From positions 492,897 through 556,896 of the forward strand of contig JAAOMT010000697.1 of the NCBI GenBank assembly GCA_016748015.1: a stretch of 64,000 bases of DNA, read 5' to 3'. This stretch comes from Geosiphon pyriformis. Lineage: Eukaryota > Glomeromycota > Glomeromycetes > Archaeosporales > Geosiphonaceae. Shown in pieces: positions 1 to 11,790 of the stretch. The notes under the pieces were generated by a model. It was not told where the DNA came from, did no database searches, and saw nothing but the letters and a program-made list of their open reading frames with translations. How positions within the stretch are numbered: position 1 is the first letter of the stretch; each line of letters opens with the position of its first letter. A program made the position numbers and the translations under genes.

Positions 1-780
1 TAGCATCTTTAAATTTTTCTCACTTATTGTTATCAGCACCCTTGAAATTAAACTTCCAATGATTCTTATTAGTCTGCTTATGAAGAGAGTGTAACTAAAC
101 ATCCAGCAAACCACTCAAACCCACCAACACAGAAATGGCTTGATGATTAGTGTTAAAGTGCTCACTAACATCTACAACACTTCATTTTAAAACTGCATTA
201 ACCAAATTAAAAGAAACCAATACATAATCAATTGTCTTTTTTGCACTTCTTGAATTTTTCCATGTAAGATTCTTTACAACCAAACTACCTAGCAGAGAAT
301 TGACCAGCTCCAGATTGAGCCACTTTTTAAAACTAGCACATTTATGCAAACTGTTTTCATTGAAATCCCCACCAAGAATAATAAAAGAAGATTTATTTAC
401 AGCTTTTGCAATGAAAGAGTTGATTTTACCAGTTTGAGAGAACCAAACCACTGAAGAAGCACTAATGTAGAGCCCCAAAATTGACATGGAAAGTTTATTC
501 TTGAAGAGCAGCTTAATTGACAGAAGCCAACCAGATACCTCAGAAACTTTGCTTATATGTTATACCAAAAAAATGTTCATGATAATTACCAGAATCTAAA
601 CCAGACATAAAAATCTAAATGCCACTAAATTTATTTATGATTCATGGACGGATCTTATCTTTCAACTTAGTTTCAATAACAATAGAGATCAAATTGTTCA
701 TATTCTTATGCCAATAAATAATATTATTTTGTTTCACAGGATTGTTTATTCCCTTAATGTTGCAGATGGCAACTTTTTAA
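1..780 (-). pseudogene. LINE ORF2 start, AP-type endonuclease, partial and broken
   Basis: Minus-strand reading gives the endonuclease/exonuclease/phosphatase domain of LINE ORF2. The block at 182-487 contains the GGDFNE metal-site motif and a TIDYVL motif, both matching ORF2 of the copy at 36068. The ORF1 stop and ORF2 start sit at about 780; the start codon reads ATA instead of the ATG seen in the other copy, so translation of ORF2 is probably lost. The remainder (RT, RNase H) lies outside the window. Confidence 0.7.
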
Positions 781-783
781 ACT

Positions 784-2660
784 AAATCACTTATTGAAAA
801 GGAAGTTGTGATACCAAATCTGCACTAAGACTATCTATTTTGGCTGAAAAGCTCAGAACTGTTTCCATCAGACACTTTATGCTGTCTTCCAACTTTGACA
901 CCAAAGACATATCAAATAATACCACTTCCATAACAGTCTTGCCACCAGTAGATGCACCCGAACTCTTACTCATCACTACATCTGCCCCTTGATCTTGTAA
1001 TAAAGGAGTTATCAATGGCTGACATCTAAGACTAGGCTGGGAAACCATTGGCCCAAGTGTATCTAACCTCTTAGCCAGCTTACCAACCTGCTCTGCAAGA
1101 TTGGCAAAACTGCACTCAAGAGTGACAAACCTATCATTTACATCCATTATAACCAGTAGGGATGGCTTCATTTCTGAAGAGGAGCCAACTTTTGCTGAAA
1201 TACCATGACCAAAGAAAAGAAAGAAAAAAGACTTACCAGCAACTTTTGCTTAAAAGAGACCACCAAAAAAAACAGGATAAGCAACTGGAACCAAACATTT
1301 AGCATAGATTGCAGCCAGTCTGCTTTTATCTGCATCTAAAAGCACCTTACATAATAGTACTCCAAAGAAAATTTTTCTACCAGTAGCACAGCCTAATAAC
1401 ATATGACCCAATTTTTCATACTTAGTGCACCCAGCAAGAACCAGACATAACCAGTGCAGATTGGTGCTCCTTAGTACTAGTGTGGTTCTCATGACAGCAT
1501 TCAGTAACTCAGCAGAATCAAAGCAAATAACAGCACATCTAGTCTGAGCATATATAACTGGATAACAATCAATGACACACGTTTTCCCACCCACGGCTCT
1601 AACAAAGTCTCAGATATTATGAACATTTGTTCTCATTGGTAGTGTATAGAACAGTGCCTTATGCTGATCTCTCACATCCCATGTTTTTTTATCCAAATCT
1701 ACTATAGCAACACATATCGCATTTTTCCTAATTAAAATAGACCATTTTGCTGTGACCAAATTAGCATGATCTAATTGCTCAAACTTAATCACAGCCTTCT
1801 GCCATAGTCTAATTAGTTGCATCTTGATCATTTTAATATTCCCAAACTCAAACAGCACAGTGCGCACAGTCTCAGCCAATGTCCCAATTGGTATCTCTTT
1901 TATGACCACAGTTTGATCTGATCGCTCAGTAAATTTTTTAAGATTGGTGTTTACCATGATCTTTGCACTTGCAGTTTTATTGGTGGCTTTTATTAGACCC
2001 AATTCAGAAGTGAATGTCATCCTGATAATCTCAGCAAATTTTGAGAGGGTAGATGCCTTCCCAAAACCATTGATTCTTGAAAATAATTTTTTGATTACTG
2101 TGCATTTTTCTTAAGAAGATTTACTTACTACTTTGTCCAGCCCAATATCCAAAGCAAAAGACTTATGAACAGAAATATTAACCAAGTTCTTTAAAAGAGG
2201 AGGGAGGACTACAGGTTTGTCCAAAAAAATGTTATTATCATCATCATTCAAAAAGTTGATTTTCCTTAGTGGCTTATCCAGTGCTCTTTTGGTCTGAGTT
2301 TTTGAACTCTTAGGAGTATGGTCCGAGTCTCTACCAGTAAAAGTGCCACCCTTTCCATAATCAAAGCTGGTTTCTTTAACCAAACATTCCTTCTCCATAT
2401 CCACACTATCAGACTTAGTAGTATTACCAGTCTTAAACTCTTAAGAATGACTACTTGATACCTTAGCAGCAGCAAATTTTCTATTACCAATATTATCCTC
2501 CAAAGCACTATTTTTTTTCTTCTTTCTAGACTCAGTAGACTTAATACAAATATTAAAACTAGGCTTTATAATAGACTTATTCAGAACGGCAATACTAGAG
2601 CCAATGGTGGCCTCATAATTAAGTAGAAACAGTTTGGATTTATCATGCTGAATGTTGAAA
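784..2660 (-). pseudogene. LINE ORF1 (RRM-like nucleic-acid-binding protein), broken
   Basis: ORF1 product of copy A, in several frames. The blocks match ORF1 at 36130-37956: an N-terminal Lys-rich part, an acidic part around 2111-2404, and an RRM-like beta-alpha-beta block at about 1780-1960 (pattern VVIKEIPIGT, then GNIKMIKMQL, then KWSILIRK). A degenerate knuckle follows near 1390-1450 (CTKYEKLGHMLLGC), then a C-terminal coiled-coil-like part at 791-1171. Stops and frameshifts separate the blocks, so no intact protein is made. The family role is binding of element RNA in the ribonucleoprotein; that is inferred from LINE biology. Confidence 0.75.
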
Positions 2661-2739
2661 AAACTTTTTTCAGAAAAATTTTTGGCTTTTTTTTGGGAAT
2701 TTGGGATGAACGAAAGAAAGAAATTAATTTTATTAATAT

Positions 2740-4985
2740 AATTATTATATATATATTTTTTTATTTGCTTAACGAGTGCAGCCCAAAAACAATTTAGTAC
2801 TATACACCAAAAAAATGATCTAAACTAAATGTTAATCATGCATTTTTTACACATGACTAGTTACTTGGACTAATCAAAGATACACTACACTGAAACAATA
2901 AAAGGTGAGAATAATCCCAACTCACAAATTTTTTCAATAACACTATTTAGATTCCTAAAATCAAAAATAAACTCACTAAAAAATAATCTAGTAGATTTAA
3001 CACTACTCCTAACCTTAGCACCTGACATCTACCACAAAGCTATGACATGTTTAAAAGTGTCTTCACTTAAGAGAAAAAGTTTAGCAGCCTGTATATCATC
3101 ATAATCCATGTCACCAAAGTCAACTTCAGATCTAAGACAAGCAATATTCTTAGACACACCAACCAAAAGATTGGCAAAATTGTTAGAAGCATATTTCATA
3201 GAAAGAAGATCTTTCTCTGACTAAATAGTCTTAACAGCATTATTATCAAGGAGACAAGATACCAAGACAACCAAAGAACCAACAGGCTCAACAATAGACT
3301 TTACCAAAGCAGCCAAATCTGAAATTTGCTTTTTCAAAGAGTTCAATCTAGACCCAATAGCAGAATCAATAACAGCCACAGGAGGGGTGAAAGCCACCAA
3401 AAAAGGAAATTCAGACATAACAGAAGAAGCAAATGCCTTAGCATAAGACAAAGAACCAACAAAATGTGGTTTGAATATCTTGGGAGCCTTAGAAAAGAGA
3501 GATGAAGCAACTTTACAGTCTACAGCCAAGTGATCTGTTTCTTGACACCAAAAACAATGCCAATAATTAGAAGTCTTTTATCAGATATGGCACTTTCTAA
3601 GCATATCAGTATTGGTCCAAATCAGCTTGAGAGCCAAACATAACTAGAACAAAGTGGAGATGATGACCAGAATTAGAAGACCAAGAAATAAAACAAGACC
3701 GGCCACCAACCTGAAAAATCATATTACTGATTTCAAAGGCAGTACAGCCAGGAGGAAGGTTGATTAACTTGTTCTTAAACTTATCACGAGACAAAATAGT
3801 CTTATTTTAATTCACCAAGAGAAGGATTCTAACACAATTCTTGTCCACCAATACTGACCAATGATTCAAAGCAGACATAGCAGAATCTAACTTCTTAAAA
3901 TGAACCACCACATATTGCCAAATGCCAATAGGCTTTAGCACAACATGAGTAACCATACCAAAAACACTAAGAGCTGTCTTAATGTCAGCAGCAGACACAC
4001 CCAAAGGCACATTACACAGTACAACAGCAGCAGAAAGGGATCCAGACTCAGAAACCACCAAAGACTTAGCAATTTTAAGAATGACAAGACAAACAGAACT
4101 TGTAAGCTTAACTAAAAATACAGCATCTAAAGAGATTTGAGAAGCAAATTCCACACAAAAAAGCTTTATATTGTCTTTTAAAACAGACTTAGCACCCAAA
4201 AAACCATATACAGACTGAAAAACAGCCTTAACATAAGCCAATTTGATTTTAAAAATAGCACCAGGCACCAGAGTGGAAGCCACTCATCCAGCAAATCTTT
4301 GATAACTAGCAATAGTTTCCCAAGCACCACTAAAAGTAGCACCAGAAACTAGAAAAGGAGATAATTCAGTTTCCATCTGATCAGTCCAGTTCACAAGAAC
4401 AGGTGACCCAACAGGAAGAGATTGTTTTGCTTCTAAAATCAGCAATGATTTGCTGGAAGACACCATATTTGGCAACACAGCCAGTGGTTGATCTTGGCCC
4501 ATTTTGGATGACATACCAGATGATGCTATGGAGATCTCATCTAAGATCTCATTTGGAACCACAAAGGGATTTAGTGTAATAATGGCAGAGGCAGGCAACT
4601 GCTCCTACTTTTCTAAACTTTTGGTCTTTTTGACCATTTTCTTTGAAGAGGAGGTACAAGAAGCACCAGATGTTGAATACTTTTGGGCTCTTAGTAGGGG
4701 TGGAGGTAACACTGAGACTAACCCAAGTGTGTCTCTTTGAGAAAACTTTGACTAGTGAAAAATCAGTCAAAGATAAGGAAGTTGCTTCAGTGGTTATTAA
4801 AAACAACTTTTCATGATTACTGGGTAAAGGAAAGGCTTTTAAAACGTTTTGTCTAGTTGCTTTTACAACAGAGAGAGCTTTTTTGGTTGAAATTTTATTA
4901 GATATTTTAGGACAAATATCAGGTGCAGCTTTTTTACTCTTTGCTCTGGTCATGGTCATAAAATTAAGGAGACAAAGAGTTTTTT
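2740..4985 (-). mobile_element. Short non-autonomous LINE relative carrying only ORF1
   Basis: A 2.2-kb element on the minus strand. It starts with an ORF1-like protein near 4959. The open frame blocks run to a stop at 2885-2887, immediately followed by a 3' UTR that resembles the 3' UTR of the full LINE at 42630-42775 (TAGTGT..., a CATGTxxAAAA block, then ACTCGTTAA and an A/T tail). No endonuclease or RT sequence lies between ORF1 and the 3' UTR. Two more copies occur at 20230-20930 and 49360-51600. The layout resembles the mammalian 'half-LINE' HAL1 concept; mobilisation by the full LINE through the shared 3' end is an inference. Confidence 0.65.
2885..4959 (-). pseudogene. ORF1-type protein of the short LINE relative
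   Basis: The minus-strand protein starts with a basic N-terminus (MTMTRAKSKK). It then shows an RRM-like block at 3807-4283 (VVLCNVPLGVSAADIKTAL, then HVVLKPIGIWQYVVVHFK), a short segment at 3606-3794 and a block at 3221-3529. A C-terminal part follows (ACLRSEVDFGDMDYDD), ending with valine and TAG at 2885. At least four frame changes or stops interrupt it. It differs from ORF1 of copy A in sequence but shares the RRM-like architecture. The homologous copy at 49360-51100 shows the same order of blocks. Confidence 0.6.
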
Positions 4986-5129
4986 TTTTATTATATATAT
5001 AATCAAAAAATTTATTAAATTTTTGTATATTTAATCTGTTTTTTAAGTGTATTTATTTAACAAAATTATATATTTAATTTAAGTTATTTATTTAAAAAAA
5101 ATATAAAATTTACTAATTTTTAATTTTTA

Positions 5130-5168
<39 letters not shown>

Positions 5169-7430
5169 ATTTTTAATAATTTTTTTTAACTTTTTTCAAA
5201 TATTTTGGCTTTAAAAATTCTGAATTAACAGTTTTATTATTAATAAATATATTTAATTTTTTTTTATTGCTATATATTTTTTTTATAATTTTATTTATAA
5301 AAAGTTATTAATAATTTATATTTAAAACAAAATTAATAAAATTATTAATATAAATATATTTAAATTTTTTACTAATTAATTTATTTATTTTTTTAAATTA
5401 ATAAGATTGTATTTTAAATTAATAAAATAAATTTCAAGTTTTTTAAAACAGATAAAAAACATTTAATATTTATAAATAAATTAATATTAAAAAAAAAAAT
5501 TTAAAAAAAAAAAATATATTTTTAGCAATTTTTTACACAAAAAAAACAAACAAATTAACTTGTTTTTTAAAAACATTTATTGTTTAATAAACTTGTTTAC
5601 TTTTTTTTAATTTAACTTAAATTCATATTTTTTAAAAACAAAAATTGTGTTAAAAGCATTTTTTAAAATTTTATTAAAATTAAAACAAATTGTTATAAAT
5701 TTAATTTAATTAATTATATAAATTTTTTTATAATATAATATTAAAAGAAAAAATTATATATAGTAATAGTTATTAATAAAAAAATATAAAAAAAACACAA
5801 TATTTATTAATATTAGTTTTTTATTATATATACTAATTTTTTTTTAATAAGAACAAATTATTTAAAAGCTATTAATTTAATAATTTTAAAATTAACAAAT
5901 TTTATTATTAATACTATTTTATTAAATTTAAAAAAAAATTAATTTTACAATTTTTTGAAAAATTTTTTTTAATAATAATTTTCTTATTTATATGTATATT
6001 TATATGTTTTAAAAATAATATCATACTTTACAACCAATTTATATGTAAACATAAATTAGATAATTTTTTAAAAATAATTTTTTTTTAAAATTATCAATAT
6101 AATAAAAATTATTTTTTACAAAAAGCAATTTTTCTTGAGAGTTTTATTATTATTAAATTAATGTTTAAAATAAAAATTTTTACAAGTTTTTTTAATATAA
6201 TACTTTTTTATGTTTTTAATATTTGATTTTCTATTAATATTGTAATAAAAACTGTTTATTTTACAAACTTTTTAAAAAACATATTATATTTATTTATTTT
6301 TACATTTAAATTATTAACAGATGTTTTTAACACAAATATATTAAAACTAAATTTTCTATTTTTTTAATTTGTTAAAATTATAATAGTTATATATATTTTT
6401 ATATTAAGCAATTTTTCTTTTATCTTTTTGGTTATACTTATAAAAACAAATGTGTTTTATTATGTTTAGTTTTACAAATAAGAAAAAATAGCTTAAGAAA
6501 AAAACTGAATAAGAAAGAAATTAATAAGATATTTTTTTGGCTCTGTTTTGTCCTTTTCATGGTTTGGAAAATAACAAAAGAAATTTATTTTTCTTAATAT
6601 TTACAATCTAAATTAAAATTAATTAAATTTTTTTTGTTAGTAAAAGACTTAAAAATCACTGGTTTTTTTTTTGCAAGTTGAAAATTTTTATGAATTCGTA
6701 AAATTTCTTTAAGCATTTTTGCACTTAAAAAATAAAAATAATAAAAGGCACAAAAAGCAAGTAAAAATTTTTTGTTAAAAATAAAAATAAGAAATAAGTA
6801 ATATGATAAGAATTTTTTTTTGTTTTTTATTATTCAAAACTTTTTATTAAGCCATAAAACTAGTGTTAAAACACAAGAAATTCTTTTTATTTATTTGTAT
6901 TCATCAGCTTCGCATTTAATTTCATTGGAATACAAAGAATATTTCTTATTAACTTGTGTTCGAGTCTTTTTGCTGACCTGATAAAAATCAAATGTAAATT
7001 TTTGAACATATACTATTTGTACTATTTGAAAATATAACTAATTCCTTAAATCTTTCCATATCCTAATTATCACGTAGCATAAAAACGATGAAAGAAACAT
7101 GAATCTTTAATGCTTTTAAAAGATCAAATGCCTTTATAAGATATTCAAAAATACTCTTTAAAAGGAATAGAAACTACCAGCGATTCATCTATCTTGAAAA
7201 GTTTAGAGTTCATTTTGAATAAATTCAATGTACATGGGCTGTATTGTTGACATCTGTTCAAAGATTTTATCCTACTAACTTGGAAAACCTGGAAGAAGCA
7301 AAAAACAAAAGTTTGCATATTGTCATTGTGAATGCAGATAAGCACAAGATTAAAATTATAAGCATATGATGAAAAATTATTTTAATGTTGATTACTTTAC
7401 CCAATTTTTAGTTTTTTAGTTTTTTTTTAG
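4986..7430. other. AT-rich DNA without recognisable genes
   Basis: Almost pure A/T with long homopolymer runs and an (ATT)n tract near 5138-5166. I could not connect it to any element in the window. It may be fully decayed transposon DNA. From about 6880 to 7345 the composition becomes slightly less extreme, but no convincing coding frame is seen. Confidence 0.6.
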
Positions 7431-7538
7431 AACGATGAAGAAAGTGCGGATGAGTACGAAGAAGAGTCGGGACATGTATGTAACACCGACAATGACAATA
7501 TCGGTAAAGATAACAGCAAGATCAATGGAGTGTATTGA
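7431..7538 (+). pseudogene. Possible orphan terminal exon with acidic tail
   Basis: After a strong pyrimidine tract and TTTTTTTTAG, an open frame of 35 codons ends in TGA at 7536-7538. It is rich in Asp, Glu and Asn (begins NDEESADEYEEESGH). This composition and the splice-acceptor context look like a real last exon, but I found no matching upstream exons in 6900-7430. I do not recognise the protein. It could be chance, or a remnant of a gene truncated by transposon insertions upstream. Confidence 0.2.
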
Positions 7539-7560
7539 TCTTTACCAATCAGTCAATCAA

Positions 7561-7597
7561 CTCAAATCAAATCAAATCAAATCAAATCAAATCAAAC
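7561..7597. repeat. (AAATC)n microsatellite
   Basis: About seven tandem copies of a CAAAT pentamer. Confidence 0.9.
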
Positions 7598-8571
7598 TAA
7601 CTGATCCTGGAAATAGCCTAGTAGGAATTAGCGAAAGAAAAGGCTTCAAATAAAATATCGCCTATATGACTTATATCTATTATACATTTTTTAGTGCTGA
7701 GAAAAATAATATTGTTCAATCAATAAGAAATTTCATAAGCGTGACGTTACCCGCTACCATCTGTTCACTTTATCTAGTTTTTTGTCCTAACAGGATAATA
7801 AAATTCAACCATTTTCTTCCAAACTTCAATTAGTTCAGGATTGCGAGATGAAATTCAAGTATTTAAAATTATTCATTATAAGGATAGGGTCATGAGAAAG
7901 ATTATGAAAAAAGGAGTCTATACTATTCTTTGGGTCCCAAAAATAAAATCCATAAATTTACTCTTAAACTTCCCAGTGGGAAATACTTCAAAATAATCTT
8001 TTTCCCTAGTGAATAGGATAATTTTTTATTATTTATAGTTCGTTTTATCAAATTTTTAACAAGTAAAAAAGAGAGAATAATTAAAATAATTTGAATCCAT
8101 ATGAATATGAACAATATTTTAATCATCTCTTGAAAAAAAAAAAATGTCATAATAAATTTTATTACTACATGTATTTCTTTTATATTCCATTTTTTACCAT
8201 TACGTTTTATTTTTATTTTACATGAGCTTTTTGAAAGGTGAATTTCTTTTTTTATTAAAAACATTTTTATTTTTATAATATTTATTATTATTATTATTAT
8301 TATTATTTTAATGCCAAACTCCTTATATTCCCCTAAATTAACCATTTACTTATTTAATTATTTTAATCGTTTAAAAGATTTAATTATACTCATAAGTTTT
8401 CTTATAGAAATTGAGAAATTCTAGAATCAAAAAAAAAAACAAAAAACAAAAAATGAATTCATTTCTCAATATAAACCTTTTATCTTGTAGCGTTTTTTAA
8501 AATGAGATGATAAAGCCCATCAACAATTATTCGAATATTGAAAAATCTAAAAAAGCTGTTTATTACTATTT

Positions 8572-8698
8572 TACTCTACTCTACTCTTCTCTACTCTTCT
8601 CTTCTCTACTCTTCTCTTCTCTACTCTTCTCTTCTCTACTCTTCTCTTCTCTTCTCTTCTCTTCTCTTCTCTTCTCTTCTCTTCTCTTCTCTTCTCTT
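8572..8698. repeat. (CTTCT/CTACT) pentanucleotide microsatellite
   Basis: About 127 bases of tandem pentamers. The first half alternates CTACT with CTTCT in a regular higher-order pattern; the second half is pure CTTCT. Open frames across it (Ser/Leu repeats on plus, Arg/Glu repeats on minus) are artefacts of the repeat. Confidence 0.95.
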
Positions 8699-9686
8699 AT
8701 CATCAGAAATGAAACCTTAAAAGAATTAAAGCCTTGATTAAAAGATACATGAAGAGTGTGGCAACTAATTTCCAAAAATAGTTTCCATCAAGAACAGTGG
8801 TGAGCCTTCTGATATAAATGGTATTATCTAACAGCTGATCGGGGGTTAAAGCCCCATTTTTTGTCTCATGATATCACAATGTTTTACATAAAGAATTTTT
8901 TTTTGCATAATCTGATGAGCAAAAACCAAGTAAATTCATATTCTTCGTAGGCTCTCCCTGCAAATACAAGAACGTTTTAATCCCCTTTCACTCCTTGGAT
9001 TAGAAAAAAAGGGGCTGAAAATTGTAGTTGTTTACCGAGGCTATTCTAAAATTTGTAGAAATTATTATCCGGCTAGCTCAAATTCGTTATATATTTGAAA
9101 CAATTAAACTTAAAATTATTTTGAAAAATCTCTCCCTATACCAAAATTATTGTAGACTCCAATTTGTGATACTGATCATCAGAAAAGATATTCAAAAAAA
9201 GTTTTTTGAAAAAAAAAAAAAAAAAAACTTAATTCATGGCACGACGAACATTCGGTGAAATGTTAAACCGTACCTCTAGCCTTATCTTTTGCAACCATTC
9301 TTTTATCATCTGTTATTGGGGGATTTTTAATTAAACCGACCTCGGGATTTCCAAATTTATCATTTGGTACCTTCCTATCTATTATCCGAAAACACAAGAG
9401 TGCTATAATTGTTCCTTTTTTTGATTTTAAAAAAAATTTAAAAAATATTTGGACTTCGTGAATTTGTACAACTGCACAAAACATATTCCAGCTCACCAGC
9501 AAAATTGTATTTATCAATTATATAATTTATTGTTTAATAAATGACTTCAAAAATTTGATGTATCCATTAAAAGATCGACGATCTTTATATATTAATATTG
9601 CTAATTATAGTAGCATTAATGTTGTTTAGGACTAATAAAAGAAAGTAAAAGAGGAAAAGCTAAAAGGAATAATGGTTAATTTGCTT
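8699..9686. other. Intergenic DNA downstream of Rab2
   Basis: No recognised gene. A short G4/C4 hairpin lies near 8841-8856. A minus-strand open frame at 9263-9517 is not similar to anything I know. The 3' UTR of Rab2 should lie in its upper part (9600-9686). Confidence 0.5.
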
Positions 9687-11284
<1,598 letters not shown>

Positions 11285-11790
11285 GACTGAATCGTAAAAA
11301 GTTTCAGAAAGTAAAAGAGTAAAGTATAAAGAAAGTGTAAATCACTCTAAAAACTGAAATTTCGTTAAATTTATAAATTTCAAAAAGTGAACGTAAAATG
11401 AGAGTTGGAAGGGTTCAGAAAATAGAGCAACTATAAATCACTCTAAAAATTCTGAGGTTCGTCAAAGTTTCTAGGTTTCGAAGGGATGAAGTGTTTAAGT
11501 TCAAGTAAAAAGTTATAGCTTGGTTTTTGAGACACGGTATTTCTCTTACTTTATATAACCCTGAAAAGTTAAAAATATCAATACCACAAATGGCCATATC
11601 TCCTGATCATTACATAGTTTTCCGAAATCCAAACATTTCAAAATCGATACTAGAATGCCAATGGAACAAGCCACATTCAATGTAGTACAACATTGTCAAT
11701 TTGCCACAATACCAAATCTTTTAAAGGCTAGAACGGAAAGGACTTACAAGGGTCATAATTTTTCTCGCCAAATTTAAAATAATACTCAAA
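11285..11790. promoter_or_regulatory. Shared divergent promoter region, Rab2 / CHERP-like
   Basis: 506 bp between the two divergent start codons. It contains an imperfect direct repeat: a module beginning TAAATCACTCTAAAA at about 11338 recurs at about 11434, each followed by roughly 40 similar bases (TTCGTtAAA, TTTC, then GAA). Promoter function is inferred from position only. Confidence 0.5.

Larger units (their letters stand above)
1..2720 (-). mobile_element. LINE retrotransposon, 5' part, open at window edge (copy A)
   Basis: Non-LTR retrotransposon read on the minus strand. Its 5' end lies near 2720, and the rest of ORF2 continues beyond base 1. The 5' leader (a TTTCTTTC-type run, then CCCAAAAAA) matches the leaders of the copies at 36068 and 62205, which fixes the end of the family. 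ORF1 and the first part of the endonuclease are visible. The copy is moderately decayed, with several stops and frame changes, but it is much closer to the copy at 36068 than the AT-converted copies are. Its 5' end directly abuts the A/T tail of the element at 2740-4985. Confidence 0.85.

Noticed and set aside
4504-4740. Plus open frame antisense to the ORF1-only LINE relative
   Set aside because: Shadow of the minus-strand protein, which aligns with a second copy at 49360.
7145-7345. Minus open frame at the start of the gene-poor region
   Set aside because: No recognisable motif, biased composition, no splice or start context.
8507-8775. Open frames with Ser/Leu or Arg/Glu repeats
   Set aside because: Pure translation of the pentanucleotide microsatellite in different frames.
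8841-8856. GGGG/CCCC hairpin with a T-run, like a terminator or tRNA piece
   Set aside because: Too short, no tRNA arms or T-loop, and factor-independent terminators are not expected in a fungal nuclear genome.
9263-9517. Minus open frame just below Rab2, considered as a further Rab2 exon or small gene
   Set aside because: Rab2 already ends with its prenylation motif at 9687; the frame has no known motif.
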